A stretch of DNA of 64,000 nucleotides from Seminavis robusta (Eukaryota; Bacillariophyta; Bacillariophyceae; Naviculales; Naviculaceae). The position numbers and the translations under genes are program-made. Under the pieces are notes generated by a model, which searched no databases, was not told where the DNA came from, and was given only the letters and a program-made list of their open reading frames with translations. The stretch is from the NCBI GenBank assembly GCA_903772945.1, contig CAICTM010000033.1, forward strand, positions 99,606-163,605, given 5' to 3'. Position 1 is the stretch's first letter, and each line of letters starts with the position of its first letter. Positions 9,665-20,841 of the stretch are shown piece after piece.

Positions 9665-11120
9665 TACAACCTGGCCAGCAAGAGGTACCAATGTACCAAT
9701 AGGAAGAATCCGCACCTCTGTTTGCCTTCTTCGCCGACAAACGGAGCTCTGGCTGCATAGCTGGACACTCTAGCTAGTAGGCCTACATGAACTGGCATGT
9801 AGTGCGAGGTGCCAGGTTTCATCATCTGGCTGACGAGGAGCTATTATGCAAGCCTGGCTGCTGAAGACAGAAGGCTGATTGCTCCAATGATGCATACCCA
9901 GAAGTGGCTGCTTGCTTCCGGGGAACTCCAGTGCTGTGCCAACTGCCAACAAGAACTCCAGTGCTGGGGATCGTTATTGTAAGGATTGCTTGCGGTACTG
10001 GGGCAAGTCAGTGAAGGAATTCCCATGCTGGGGCAGACACTTGCAGGGGTTGCAGCCAGCCAGCCAATGCTTGCCCAAGTTCTGGGGCGATGTTTGCTAG
10101 CCGGAAATCCAGTGCTGGGGCGGACTCCGAGTCGACTCTGCGGACCTCTGTTGTAAGGTTGAACTGAAGGATAGATGGTTTGTGCACTCAGCACAGTGAG
10201 CCAGGTGGATGTGCCAAGGTATGGACCTCCTCTTCTTTAGCTAGCTACCTGGTAGCTCGGCTTCCTCGATTGCTGCACCACTAGCTACGTGGTACCGGTA
10301 CAGTCGTTCGAAAGTTTAGAGTGCAAGCCTGGTTGAAGGATGTTTGCTCCAATTCCCCGAAACGACCCGACAGGCTGCGGCCCCACTTGCTAGCTGGCTC
10401 CTCACCTTGTCAAGTAAAGGGCATACGGGCACAGCCGGCCAGTGCGTGAGAAGCCAAAACTCAAAAATAAATGATTGAGCTAGTTCATTTTGCTTGATCT
10501 TATCTAGAGTCCATCTCCCGACCTGACTGACTATCCTAACTTTGTCCGTCCTCACCCTTGTCCGTTTGCGTCCTCCATGACGATACATTCCCGGCATCAT
10601 ACAACTCACGTTGGCCTTGATTAGCTGCAGAAAACCAAATGAGTTTTCATAGTTTAGTTTTTGACAAACCCTTCCATCGGCACCGCTTTGCTCGAAACTG
10701 GACTAGCTAGCCGCCAAGCAGGCTTGGCTTGGCTGCTACATGTATTCCCACGTCACGGTTCCCACACACGTCTGTCATCAATCGGTGGTTACTGTAGAGT
10801 TAAAGCTAAGCCAAGGCTCATTCAGAAGACATGGTCGAGGTGAGGAAAGGATACGACTGTACATGTAGACCACCCCTTTGGGGCATGTTGTCCTTGCGCC
10901 CAATAGTCTTGTAGTTTGATGTTTCATGTTAGCTGGGCAGTGGCTAGTAGGCAAATGCATTGCTTAGCATGATCAAGAAGATGCCAGCCAACTACGCACA
11001 AGCAACTAAGACCAGAAGCAACAAAGCAGAACAGAGGAAGTATGGAATGTGAAAACTGATAGCTAGCTAGTATTTTTTGATCTGGATGCCTAGCTAGTAG
11101 GGTGGAACTTGGCAAACAAA
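9665..11120. other. Intergenic with degenerate CCAGTGCTGGGGC repeats
   Basis: From about 9920 to 10120 imperfect copies of CCAGTGCTGGGGC and related words recur at irregular spacing. Overlapping ORFs there are Ser/Pro/Trp-rich by-products of this composition. The remainder has CTAGCTAG/ACCGGT palindromes and no supported gene. Confidence 0.4.
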
Positions 11121-11669
11121 TTATGCCATGTTTCCAAGGGCCTCTCTGAGGATGTACCAATTTTCAGCCATGACGGCTTGCTCTTTTGTCCTGTAGTGTT
11201 TTCTTCTGCTTCTTCTGCCTGCAAGTCCAGTGGCATGTGTATTTGCTGGTGCACTCTGTGGCTCCTGCTGATCATCATCTTCCGCTGAGTCTGAAATTTC
11301 ATCTGCATCTGCATCTGCTCCGTAGACCCGAGATCTGCGTTTCAAGGAGAATCTCTGGTGAGTGTCGGTTCTTCTGCTGGGCTGTCTCCTCCGTTGTCCT
11401 TGATCGTATTCGTCTTCTTCTACATGTACTGCAGCAGCACCATTGCCAAATGCTCGTTCTAGTTTGGCCATATCAAAACCTTGCAAGTATTTCCGGCCGA
11501 CTGTGCTGCGGGACCTGCTCCTTCTGCCCGCAGCGGCTTCTTGAAAGGATCCGTTGCTGTTGCTGCTGCTGCTAGTATCACTCATCATCAGCTCACCACT
11601 GGCGTCATCTGATCCAATAGGGCGTACAACGCTATTGCGTGGTCGTCGAATGCTGGGTCGGGTGCTCAT
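11121..11669 (-). CDS. Ser/Arg-rich protein of an unnamed family (copy 2)
   Basis: 182 aa from the ATG at 11669, single exon. Paralogue of the gene at 8387-8881: MSTRPSIRRPRN at the start, an SSSSNSNGSF...GRRSRSRS block, MAKLERAFGNGA in the middle, and NWYILREALGNMA at the very end. Acidic (DADADEISDSAEDDDQQE) and basic (RRRQPSRR, RRSRRKHYR) stretches alternate, as in disordered nuclear proteins. The central KLERAFGN and terminal REALGNMA motifs resemble each other, so the protein may carry two copies of one short helix. Function unknown. Confidence 0.65.
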   Translation of the reverse strand: MSTRPSIRRPRNSVVRPIGSDDASGELMMSDTSSSSNSNGSFQEAAAGRRSRSRSTVGRKYLQGFDMAKLERAFGNGAAAVHVEEDEYDQGQRRRQPSRRTDTHQRFSLKRRSRVYGADADADEISDSAEDDDQQEPQSAPANTHATGLAGRRSRRKHYRTKEQAVMAENWYILREALGNMA

Positions 11670-13201
11670 CTTTCAGGTTGGTTTTTTTGGATGCGTCCAA
11701 GTTGAAATTGTGAGCCAAAACCAAGAAGTTTGTAAGTTTGTTGCCGGTTTCATTGCTCCCACAAAAGAAGAAGGCAAGATGGGACTGGCTGTTCTCGGCG
11801 TTCTACTCGGTACTCGGTACAGCACTTCACTTTTCTATTGAACGTTAAAAGTGAATTAGACAAGATACACCTCATATTTGTCAATAGTCACACATGAGTA
11901 CAGTACTCTCCTTCTCTCCTTTCTCAGCAAAGTCTCCCTGATCGTAACAGGCTTTATCAAACCACAATTACTGCCAATGCTTTGGTCGCAGAACAAACTT
12001 TTTGCAGCTCTTTTTTACATTGATAGCTTATTGATAGGATCTCAGTGGTACCGTCGGTCCAAAGAATATCTTCTGCGGTATTGCAATGGCAAGATTAGCG
12101 CATTAGACCTAGCTCAACATTATTGTCTGCGTGTGTGTCTGCGTGGTTGTGTCTGAGTGCCAGCAAGGTGAAAGCGTGGAAGCCACCTTGAATTAGACGA
12201 TAGGTCTTTGCAACCGTTGCCGCCAAGCGCCAAGGCCCAACAGCCCAACCACTGTAGCCAAAACTGCACCACTGTAACCTGCAAAGGCGATTCATACCAT
12301 TCCACTGGCCGAGAGTTCAAGCTCAACCATAGCACCATACTCTATCGATAGACGACTATGTACACTGTACTGCCGCAGCTACTCGAGCTAGCTGTGTATC
12401 ATTGCATCGGTTTGGGAAGTTGCTATTAATACCAGAGAGAGATCTTGCTTTCTTTTAGGCTTCAGGTAGACTACTGGCTGCTTCGAATTCAGCCAGTAGT
12501 CTAGTTGATAGCTGTCCAATGAGGGACGTTTTCTTCGTATCGTCAGCCAGCAGCTCGTCAGCTACTGGCAAGAGATTTCTTATTATTAGATTAATACTGT
12601 AGTCGTTTTTCTGAGTTCTTTTTTTGTGCTCGGCGTTTGGTATCTGGTTAGCTCTATGGCTGCGGCTAGTCAGCTAGCTACCGTAGCAGGTGGCCAGGAA
12701 GAGCTCTGGCTACTAGCTAGCTAGCCACATGTAAGAATGCGAGCCACATGTACCACAGGGAATACCAGCAATTCCAATAGGCGTGGGCGCTGGTACCTGT
12801 CGTACTACTAGCTAGAGTACCATTACGTACTCTCAACGACGTGGGGGTTGCTTTGATCCGGATTTACCCTGTACCTTAATGAACACTTCTCTATCCTAAC
12901 CTTAATGATGGAATCAGCACTGAGCCATGAGTCGAGTCACAGTCATCCAAAATTTAAGAAACATCACGAAACAAAAGCAAACAGCAAATGCTACCCTCAT
13001 TATTCTTCGGTAGCTTTCTCATTCATTCATAATCTACCTACACGAGTATTAGTAGCACTTCCGATTGCTCCACGCTGCCAACACAGTACTGTACAGTACC
13101 ACTCCTCCTCATCTTGTCTCCCTTATCTTATCTCTTTTAAAAGTCAAGCTTAAGTCAAGCCAAGCCAAGAAGCAAGCTAAACTCAAACTCAGAGATCCAA
13201 G
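11670..13201. other. Intergenic upstream of the kinase gene
   Basis: No supported gene. Holds a 14-bp perfect hairpin at 12467-12503 (listed separately). A CAAGCCAAGCCAAG motif near 13157 lies shortly upstream of the kinase ATG; a similar motif directly precedes the desaturase ATG at 26922. Confidence 0.4.
12467..12503. repeat. Perfect 14-bp inverted repeat (hairpin)
   Basis: TAGACTACTGGCTG at 12467-12480 is followed by a 9-nt spacer and its exact reverse complement at 12490-12503. It could fold as a stable stem-loop in RNA or be the footprint of a small inverted-repeat element. No poly-T or coding context explains it. Confidence 0.8.
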
Positions 13202-15689
13202 ATGAACTTGTTCAAGAGCAAACCCAAGAACAGCCCGAGTAAGAAGAAGAAGAAAAAGACGAAGCAAGATGGCGTTCGAGCGCAGCGTGAGAATATCTTT
13301 GCCCAAAAGTTGGACATGACGGAATCGTACAAACCTCCGTTTTACCCGAAGAGTGAAGCGGCTTACGAGTTTATCGACGGTTGCTTGGGCGACAATTTCG
13401 TGTTTCAGAATCTTAGTAGCAAGGAACGTCGACTTTTGATTGACGCCATGCAAACGCAGGAAGTTCCAGGTGGAGAACCGATTGTCACTCAGGGAGAAAC
13501 GGGAGATTATTTCTATGTAGTTGACGAAGGAACGGTTCGATTCGAAGTCGATTCGCGCAAAGTCGGTCAATGTGGTCGTGGAGGCTCGTTTGGAGAATTG
13601 GCATTGCTCTACAATTGTCCACGATCGGCATCTTGTGTCGCTGAAACCACTTGTACGCTATGGATCGTAGATCAAAAGACCTTTCGACACATGCTCGCAA
13701 ACACGCAGAATACACAAAACAAGGAAACACACGGGATTCTCAAGAAAGTGTCATTTTTCTCCGACCTCGAAGATCGTGACTTGACTCGTATTGCCGATGC
13801 CTTTTCCACGCAAGTGTGCAAGGCGGGAGATCGAATCATTACCAAGGGAGAAATTGGAGACAACTTTTACATTATTCAAGAAGGAACTGCCAAGGTGCAC
13901 GACATTGGGCAACGAGAAGGACAGTTCATTGAACAGAGTATGGGAGCTGGAGCCTTCTTTGGAGAACGTGCGCTGCTCACGGGAGAACCCAGAAATGCGT
14001 CTATTACCGCCACTTCCGAACGATGTGTATTGCTCAAATTGGGTCGAGAAGAATTCAAAGTTGTGCTCGGACCACTCCAGGCGGCCATTGACAGAGCCAT
14101 GTCCAAACGAACACTCCTCGCGGTACCCATTTTCATCATGTCTCAATTTGAAGCCTTTGAAATGAACCGATTGGCCGATCTCGTTGTGGAAATGACATTC
14201 CGTCCAGGAACAGTGTTGGCGCAACAGGGAAAACCACTCGTACAAAATTTCTATGTCGTAAGACAAGGAAAAGTACGCATTCTACATCAAAATTCATCGC
14301 GACCGGGATTCCTCAGTGACAGTGACTACTTTGGACAATCCTTCCTCAAAGAACCTGATGGAGCCGTCGCCACGCAAACCATCACCGTCATGGAAGAAAC
14401 ACGATGTGGTGTACTCTCCAAAAAAGATTTCCTATCCGTCGTCGGCAATGCCGATCGACTCGGACGGCCACGACGCCCCAAGGCACAATCCGCACACGAA
14501 AAAGCCATTACGCTCAAGGAGCTATCCAAAATTCGTATTCTGGGTGTGGGAACCTTTGGAAAAGTTTGGCTCGTCACACAAAAAAAGACGGGCACACCCT
14601 ACGCACTCAAAATGCTATCCAAATACGAAATTATTCAACATCAACAAGTGGGATCCGTCGCACAAGAAAAAAATGTCATGTCCATGCTCGATCATCCTTT
14701 CGTCATTAGTTTGGTAGGATCCTTTATGGATTCCAGGAGTCTTTACATGGTACTCGAATTGGTACAGGGAGGAGAACTCTTTAGTGTCATTCACACCGAA
14801 TCCATGGACGGGGTGCCCAATGGAAATGCAAGATTCTATGCCGCTTGTATTCTTGAATCACTCTCCCATTTGCACATGAGGAACATTGCCTACCGTGATC
14901 TCAAACCTGGTGAGTTCGTGTCTGACAACAGAGACAACCAACAAACGTGGCTTTGAGATATAGCTCACCCAGTATCCACTCTTTTTTGTTTACCTCAATC
15001 CAGAGAACGTCTTGGTGAGTGCGTGTTTTACTACAGAGACAACAAAAAACCAGCAACCAACAAACGTGGCTTTCAGATACAGCTCACCCAGCATCCACTC
15101 TTTTTTTGATTTTCGTATTGCATTACAGGTTGACAACAAGGGATACTGTGTCTTGGTGGATTTGGGATTTGCCAAAGTTGTAGACGACAAAACGTACACA
15201 CTCTGTGGAACACCCGAATATCTGGCACCGGAAATCATTCTCTCCAAAGGACACGACAAGGGAGCCGATTACTGGGCATACGGAGTACTCATTTACGAAA
15301 TGGTTGTGGGGCATTCCCCCTTCTTTGATTTTGGATCCAACAGCCAGGCAGATCTATTTCAACGCATTTGCAAGGTACAATATTCGTTTCCTGGGGGTGG
15401 ATTGGTGCATCATCATGCCCAAGATCTCATCAAACGATTGATCATCCGACGACAAGCCAGTCGCATGGGATGCTTGGCTCGTGGAGATATGGATATTCGA
15501 GATCATCCATGGTTTGAAATTATCGATGTCGACAAGTTGCTCCGCCGAAAATGGCCCGCCCCGTGGGTGCCTCGGATCCGCAATGCTCTCGATTCCAGTC
15601 ACTTTGATTCCTACGAGCATCTCGAGAAGGATTCCAAGAAGGATCCCTCGTTGACGGCCTCCGAGCAGGCTCTGTTCAAAGACTTTTAG
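13202..15689 (+). CDS. Cyclic-nucleotide-dependent protein kinase (PKG-like), three exons
   Basis: Exons 13202-14909, 15004-15014 and 15129-15689 join in frame to a 759-aa protein. A polylysine N-terminus precedes three cyclic-nucleotide-binding domains (~65-165, 180-290, 305-425). The first two keep phosphate-binding cassettes FGELALLYNCPRSAS and FGERALLTGEPRNAS; the third (YFGQSFLKE) is degenerate. An AGC kinase domain follows at ~440-700: GVGTFGKV loop, YALKML lysine, YRDLKPEN catalytic loop, VDLGFAK in place of DFG, TLCGTPEYLAPE activation segment. Ser in the first cassette where PKA regulatory domains usually have Ala suggests cGMP preference. The 11-nt middle exon is needed to make DLKPENVLVD; skipping it gives a stop. 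The flanking introns (94 and 114 bp) are near-copies of each other. Confidence 0.9.
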
Positions 15690-16767
15690 CTGGCTGGCTT
15701 TTGCTAGCTACAAATAATTAGCTGCCTGGTGAGTAGGAAAGGCCGAGCTGGAGTACAACAGGACACGACAGGAAAACGACTGAAGAAAACGCAAATGTGA
15801 GGGTCTGATGGGGATGCTTATATATATCTGGTATGGTGCATTGTGCCGTATCTGTGTATTTTCAAAATATGAAACTGGAAGGATGGTTCCTAGCTTGTAT
15901 CAACATTAGTGCTGTTAGAAGGAACAAACAATGGTCAACTAGCGATGCTACGGCGTTACTCTTCTGGTCCAGCTTCGACCACCGGTTTAAGTGCACGGGG
16001 AGGGATAGCGGTACCCTTGCGGTCAACTCTGGTTCTGGTGCCGTAATACTGTAGTGATGGGGGCTTAGTGATCGCGATGTTGTGTCTTTAAAGCCTTGCC
16101 ATCTGATTTCTAAAAGATCCCAAACCGTTGCTTCAAAGGACAGCCGGCACACGATCCTGGTTGAGCTAGCGCCTGTCCTTGCATGGTGCACTCCACCTCT
16201 CGCATTCACTCCTCCTATAGTCCAGTCAGTCCAGTCTCACCCCAAACTCATCATTTGAATCCTTCCTTGCTATCCTTTCTCCTTCGGTTGGTCTGCTCAC
16301 TCTTGGCTACCCAGCCCCGGCACTGCTGCGCTCCGACCTATGGCGTCCAAAACCCACCCATACTTCAGCCTACCCCCATAGCAAGCTTCCCAGTTGTGTG
16401 AAGCCTTATTACCCTCCATTCAGCCTCGGTATGTTCACCTACATAGCCTCTTGCCCTTTCTCGGAATCAAGAGACGTGCCGGGTTGATGCTGCCAATGGG
16501 CATCTGAACCTCGACAGAAAGGCCAGCCTTTTGGAAATGCGGGGGCTTGTATCGATTGTTCCGAGGCCCAGCAGCATTTCCTAAAGGGCCCGCACGACAT
16601 CTAGAGACATACACGTACCCGCTTCAAGAGCAAGAAAAAGTTCCGTCTCGTACAGCAACGTTGCCATGGCGAGGCAGTACAAGGCGTGACGCTGGACGCT
16701 GGTGATCTTGGAGGTTCTTGCGGTCGATCTTCTGTAGGTTGCCAGAGGAGGGGACACGTTGGCTGCC
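15690..16767. other. Intergenic, no gene seen
   Basis: Downstream of the kinase. Only short ORFs without recognisable content. No RNA gene or element identified. Confidence 0.4.
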
Positions 16768-17450
16768 TCAATTGGTCATGGCGGTATACTGTTTCGAAGC
16801 GATAGGTTCATGGTGATCTATTCGTAAAGGCTGTATTGAGACGTGTCTAAAGACTAGATGAACGAGAGCGTCAGAATCTAGTATGATGTTGGCCAATGGC
16901 TTGCCACAAATGTTCCATTCGACTTGAATTCCGTAATGGTCGAACGCGTTTAGCATCTTGTGAAGCGATCATCGTAAACATGTCCTTGGACACGTCCCTC
17001 AAGCAAATCACACTACCGGTGCCGAGGAGCTGCAAAGTCTTTCCGGCGCACTTGAACTCCACACTACCTTGAACCACTACATGTACTGCTTGTCACATCC
17101 CCAACGCCTTCCTCTAGTAGGGGGATCATTTAGGCCGAAAAGTCGTTCGTGTCCGAATTGAATCGAACGGAACAGATTGATGAAGTACGAGGGCAGCCGG
17201 AATCCCTCGGACTCCACACAAAACGTGTTATTTGGTGTCGGTACTGTACCACGTAGAATGAGGAGACATGGTGATGGAAACCAGAGGAACAAAGAGATCT
17301 GCTAGTATACGAGAGTTGCGCCGAGTGAAGTCCCACACTTCGTACTCTTTGATCTCGCAAAGCCTTAGACAAATAGACTTCAGATCCGAATGAGAGCTTA
17401 TAGCCTTATGTTTCTCGTCGCACCCACTTGTTTGCAACTTGTTTCTATAG
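16768..17450 (-). pseudogene. Possible decayed coding region, frames interrupted
   Basis: On the minus strand, protein-like segments follow one another in different frames: EYEVWDFTRRNSRILADLFV, then VESEGFRLPSYFINLFRSIQ, then VEFKCAGKTLQLLGTGSVI, then QVEWNICGKPLANIILDSD. Each is short and ends in a stop, and no GT-AG introns clearly join them. This could be a gene with several frameshifts, or chance. No family is recognised. Confidence 0.25.
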
Positions 17451-20405
17451 CTAAGGTCTGCAGCTCTCTGGAATATCATCCTGGTTTAGCCCCAGAACTG
17501 ACAGAGCATTTGGACATTTGGCAAGTTTCTTGACAACGATTGACAACCTCTTCCGAAAAGCTGATTGAATTGGAGGAGGATGCTCCACCTTTGCAACAAG
17601 CCGCCTTTGGTGGGGAGTCCAGCAAGGTTTTGGGATATCATGTTCCAGCTTCAATCCCAAAACTCTCAAGGCTTGTTCCGACCCAGCCAGTTTCGCCACG
17701 ACCGTTTTCAATTCTTGTATATTTTCGACATTGATGTTTCTCTTTGGGGTATCCTGGCCCATCGAAGCCCCGCGGGCTGAGTTTTTGGTACCGGTACTGC
17801 TCCTACAGATTATCTTGCTCTGGTCCTTGGAAGGGGCACGTGTCTTTTTTTGCACGCTAGTAGTGGAAGCCTTGCTCTTTAGCACCTTTTTGACCTTCGA
17901 ATGGCCAAGACCTAGGTTGCTGTTTGTCCTTGTGCTCTTGGTGTTTGCATGTGCGGCCTTGATCTTTTGTTGCTTTGTGACCTTCACGGGCTGGTCAAGG
18001 ACTTTCTCTTCCTTTCCTGTAGATTGTTTTGTTTCCTGAATAGAGGGTTTGTTTCGAGCCGCACCTGGTATCAGTAATGTTGGAGCCTTCCTTTTGACGG
18101 GTTGATTTCGTGCTGCACCAGGGACTAGCACCGTGGGAGGTTTCTTTGGGATTGGCTTTGGTTCCTTTCCAGCTGGTTTCCTCCATGTTGGCTGCCGTTG
18201 CTTTGCAGCAGAATGCTTCTTTGTGGCTTTTAGCGTTTTATTATCAGATTGCTTTGACAACTTCATCATCGTTGCCTGTGTGTTGGGTTGTCCATTCTTG
18301 ATTTGCCTTGCACCATTGCAGGCCTTCCGGGATGCCGTTTCGGCTGTTCTATGGCGATGATTGAAATGCTTTGCATTTTGCTTGTGCTGGTCTCCCGTGG
18401 GCCGTGGAGATGAATCCGTCGATGCCGGAAATCTTCTTTGACGACCATGGCGCTCATGTTTTTCAGATGCTTCCACGCGCCACTGACTGCCATTCCTTTC
18501 AGTGAAATGTAAGGGTTGCTGCATCCGCATTTCTTCTTCTTGACGGAAAGGACGATATCCATGTTCCTGTTGTCGATGATTGCTGTGTCTTCTACGGTCG
18601 TGCATTGCTGCTTCATACATTGGTGGTTGCTGAGGGAATTCTGGGCGTCTTCGTTGTGTTTGTGTGGCTCCGTAGGATTTCCATGGCCTCTGCGGTTGCC
18701 AGTTATCTCGTCCGTGTGCGTGGTGCGTGTGGTGTTTTGGTCCTTGCTGTTGGGGATGTGAGCTGAAACGGTGAAAGTCTGAATGTTCCACGGGCATGTT
18801 GGAATGTGAATGTCTTTGCCTCTTGGGCTGTTGCTGTTGTTCAGCTGTATTACAGTTGTCCTGAGCTGCTGTTTGAAAGTGGCTTGATGACCGTTTGCGA
18901 TGAATTTCACTTGTCCCTTGATGCCCAGGCGAATTGCAGTCATGAGGTGCTCCTGTTCCGCGATGGGTATTGAAACCTTGTGTCCGCTCTGGATGATTTT
19001 TCTGTTGCGGTAGTTCCACTTGACTAATTGTAACCGCAGGCATCGGAGTTGTTGTTACCACATCCGCATTAGTAGAAGTGCATGCATCTGTATCGTGTGC
19101 TTGCTCCGTTACGGTATCCATGGCTGCATGGTGTATTGGTGGTATTAAATGTTCCACTTCAAAGGGATGTGCAGGAGAGGTGGGCACCATCTCCTCAGGC
19201 GGTTGTTCCAATTCCAATTCTTGCCCCACTTGCGGATGATCTGTTTCTGTTGACTCTCCTGTTTTTCCTGAATAACAAGCATCCGGCTCCATTTCGACAA
19301 ATTGATCGTGTGTTCTTACAAAAGAGCTGTATACCTCCGCTGGTGCTGGTGTTTCTTCCTCCATTTGGTCATCGTAAGGCGATTCTGGTTGTTCCTGTCC
19401 CCCCTGTCCCAATTCTTGCTCCATGTGCACTTGCGGATGATCAGTTTCTGTGAAATCTGGTTCTCCTGAATGACAAGCGTCCGGTTCCATTTGGACAGCT
19501 TGGGCACATTCGTGTGTGCTTTCAAAAGCGCTGTATACCTCTTCTGGTGTGTCCTGTGGTGTTTGTGGCTCCATGTGCACTTGATGATGCCATGTTGACT
19601 CTATATGCGTTCCCGATTGGCATGCATCCGGTAACAAATATTCCTCCGTTTCAGTGAATTGCTGCGAATCTTTGGATTCTGGCTCTTCTTGGTGGTCCTC
19701 CTCCATCGTTTCTTTGCAAGCTTTATAAGATGACTGAACTCTCAGTTTTAAATCTTGTTGGAGCACCTGGGTATAAATGGAATGACTGTTTCCTCGGGTG
19801 ACTCTTACTGTATATTTGAAAGCTGTGTCATTGAGATCCTGCTCGGCGCTGACAATTATCCCCGCAAGGAGACCTTGGTGTGTGGACAACCAAACTTTTT
19901 GACGAGGAGCATAGTGAAGCTTTCTGCAGCTGATGATGGTTTGTGTTTGCCCGTGTTCTCCTCTTAGTGTCGCAGGGAGTTTGGGGATTTCCACCAGAAA
20001 TCGGTGTTCCTTTTTTTCGCGTACCTTGCCTTTTAGAAAAGCACTTTTGACCTGGACCAAACAGTGGCAACCCACAGGGAATTCCACTTCTACTGCTGTG
20101 TTGCTGTTGCTGTCCACTTGTTCTTGTGGTCGTGCTTGTACATCATTGTCCTGAGTGACAAACCTGGCGGCAATAATATTGTTATTGTCATTGTCTTCTT
20201 GTCTCACTCTAACCTTATCCCTAACCTCAACGTCATGGTGTGACTCTGTCTCGGCATCGGCAAAGATGCTGTCTTCTTCGGCATCGTCAAAAATCCCATC
20301 GCCTGTGTTGACGTTCTTGAAGACTTTCTTGGTCAACGAGACTGCAAAGCTTGGGTTATTATTAAAGGGAGTAGTAGTAGTATTTAAAAAGCTCCTCCGG
20401 AACAT
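17451..20405 (-). CDS. Large low-complexity protein with C-terminal duplicated motif
   Basis: From the first ATG (20405) the frame gives 984 aa; it stays open upstream to 20588 without another ATG. An acidic N-region leads to two possible SH3/Tudor-like beta segments (FPVGCHCLVQVKSAFLKGKV; QKVWLSTHQGLLAGIIVS), judged by pattern only. A Glu/Pro/His-rich middle repeats MEPDAC-SGE and EVYSxF. A His/Gln/Arg-rich block follows, then a Lys-rich region with a duplicated VPGAARN-type motif. The C-terminus has two copies of an LxxVVxKLAxxxxALxVLGL....DIP motif. Likely mostly disordered; a scaffold or nucleic-acid-associated role is a guess. An upstream exon may add a signal peptide (see 20662-20826), which would change the predicted location. 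Confidence 0.65.
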   Translation of the reverse strand: MFRRSFLNTTTTPFNNNPSFAVSLTKKVFKNVNTGDGIFDDAEEDSIFADAETESHHDVEVRDKVRVRQEDNDNNNIIAARFVTQDNDVQARPQEQVDSNSNTAVEVEFPVGCHCLVQVKSAFLKGKVREKKEHRFLVEIPKLPATLRGEHGQTQTIISCRKLHYAPRQKVWLSTHQGLLAGIIVSAEQDLNDTAFKYTVRVTRGNSHSIYTQVLQQDLKLRVQSSYKACKETMEEDHQEEPESKDSQQFTETEEYLLPDACQSGTHIESTWHHQVHMEPQTPQDTPEEVYSAFESTHECAQAVQMEPDACHSGEPDFTETDHPQVHMEQELGQGGQEQPESPYDDQMEEETPAPAEVYSSFVRTHDQFVEMEPDACYSGKTGESTETDHPQVGQELELEQPPEEMVPTSPAHPFEVEHLIPPIHHAAMDTVTEQAHDTDACTSTNADVVTTTPMPAVTISQVELPQQKNHPERTQGFNTHRGTGAPHDCNSPGHQGTSEIHRKRSSSHFQTAAQDNCNTAEQQQQPKRQRHSHSNMPVEHSDFHRFSSHPQQQGPKHHTHHAHGRDNWQPQRPWKSYGATQTQRRRPEFPQQPPMYEAAMHDRRRHSNHRQQEHGYRPFRQEEEMRMQQPLHFTERNGSQWRVEASEKHERHGRQRRFPASTDSSPRPTGDQHKQNAKHFNHRHRTAETASRKACNGARQIKNGQPNTQATMMKLSKQSDNKTLKATKKHSAAKQRQPTWRKPAGKEPKPIPKKPPTVLVPGAARNQPVKRKAPTLLIPGAARNKPSIQETKQSTGKEEKVLDQPVKVTKQQKIKAAHANTKSTRTNSNLGLGHSKVKKVLKSKASTTSVQKKTRAPSKDQSKIICRSSTGTKNSARGASMGQDTPKRNINVENIQELKTVVAKLAGSEQALRVLGLKLEHDIPKPCWTPHQRRLVAKVEHPPPIQSAFRKRLSIVVKKLAKCPNALSVLGLNQDDIPESCRP

Positions 20406-20661
20406 GCCGTGTTGGTGTCGCTGTTGTTGTTGCTGTTGATGAGCGATGGTCCTCCTTTGCCATTCGATTTTGTGATCGAATGCTGTTCGATTTTTCGTGT
20501 TGCCCCAATGCGCGCCGGACTGTAGGATACATGGTTTAAAAGACTTTCCATGGTTGGAACGCTTGTGATGCTCTTGAAATTCGGGCAATTGTGAGAAGCA
20601 GACATAGATGCATTAAATCTTTAAGTTGGCAACGTACAAAGTGCAGACGTCAGATGCTTAC

Positions 20662-20826
20662 TTTTCCCTCATCGTCATAAGGGACTTCGAATCTCTTTTT
20701 GTTCGGCTCGGGCTCTTGCATCCTGCCCTCCTCCTCTCCATGAAACCCATGCTCACCATAGTCCCCACTAGCTAGGTAATACGGTAGTAGACTACTAGCT
20801 AGCAGTCCATAGCTCAAGATATGCAT
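20662..20826 (-). CDS. Candidate 5' exon of the preceding gene with signal peptide
   Basis: An ATG at 20826 begins MHILSYGLLASSLLPYYLAS, signal-peptide-like, then a Glu/Lys-rich stretch ending DDEGK. It stops directly at a GTAAGC donor (20661). The acceptor ...TTTCAAGAG at 20571 would join it in phase to the open frame that begins His-His-Lys-Arg at 20570 and continues into the gene ending at 17451. The implied intron is 91 bp, like others in this window. The joined product would be 1094 aa and enter the secretory route. The alternative is that the exon is chance and translation starts at 20405. Confidence 0.35.
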
Positions 20827-20841
20827 TGTATGATTCCGCAC

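Noticed and set aside
9844-10194. 116-aa minus-strand ORF
   Set aside because: Explained by the degenerate CCAGTGCTGGGGC repeat composition.
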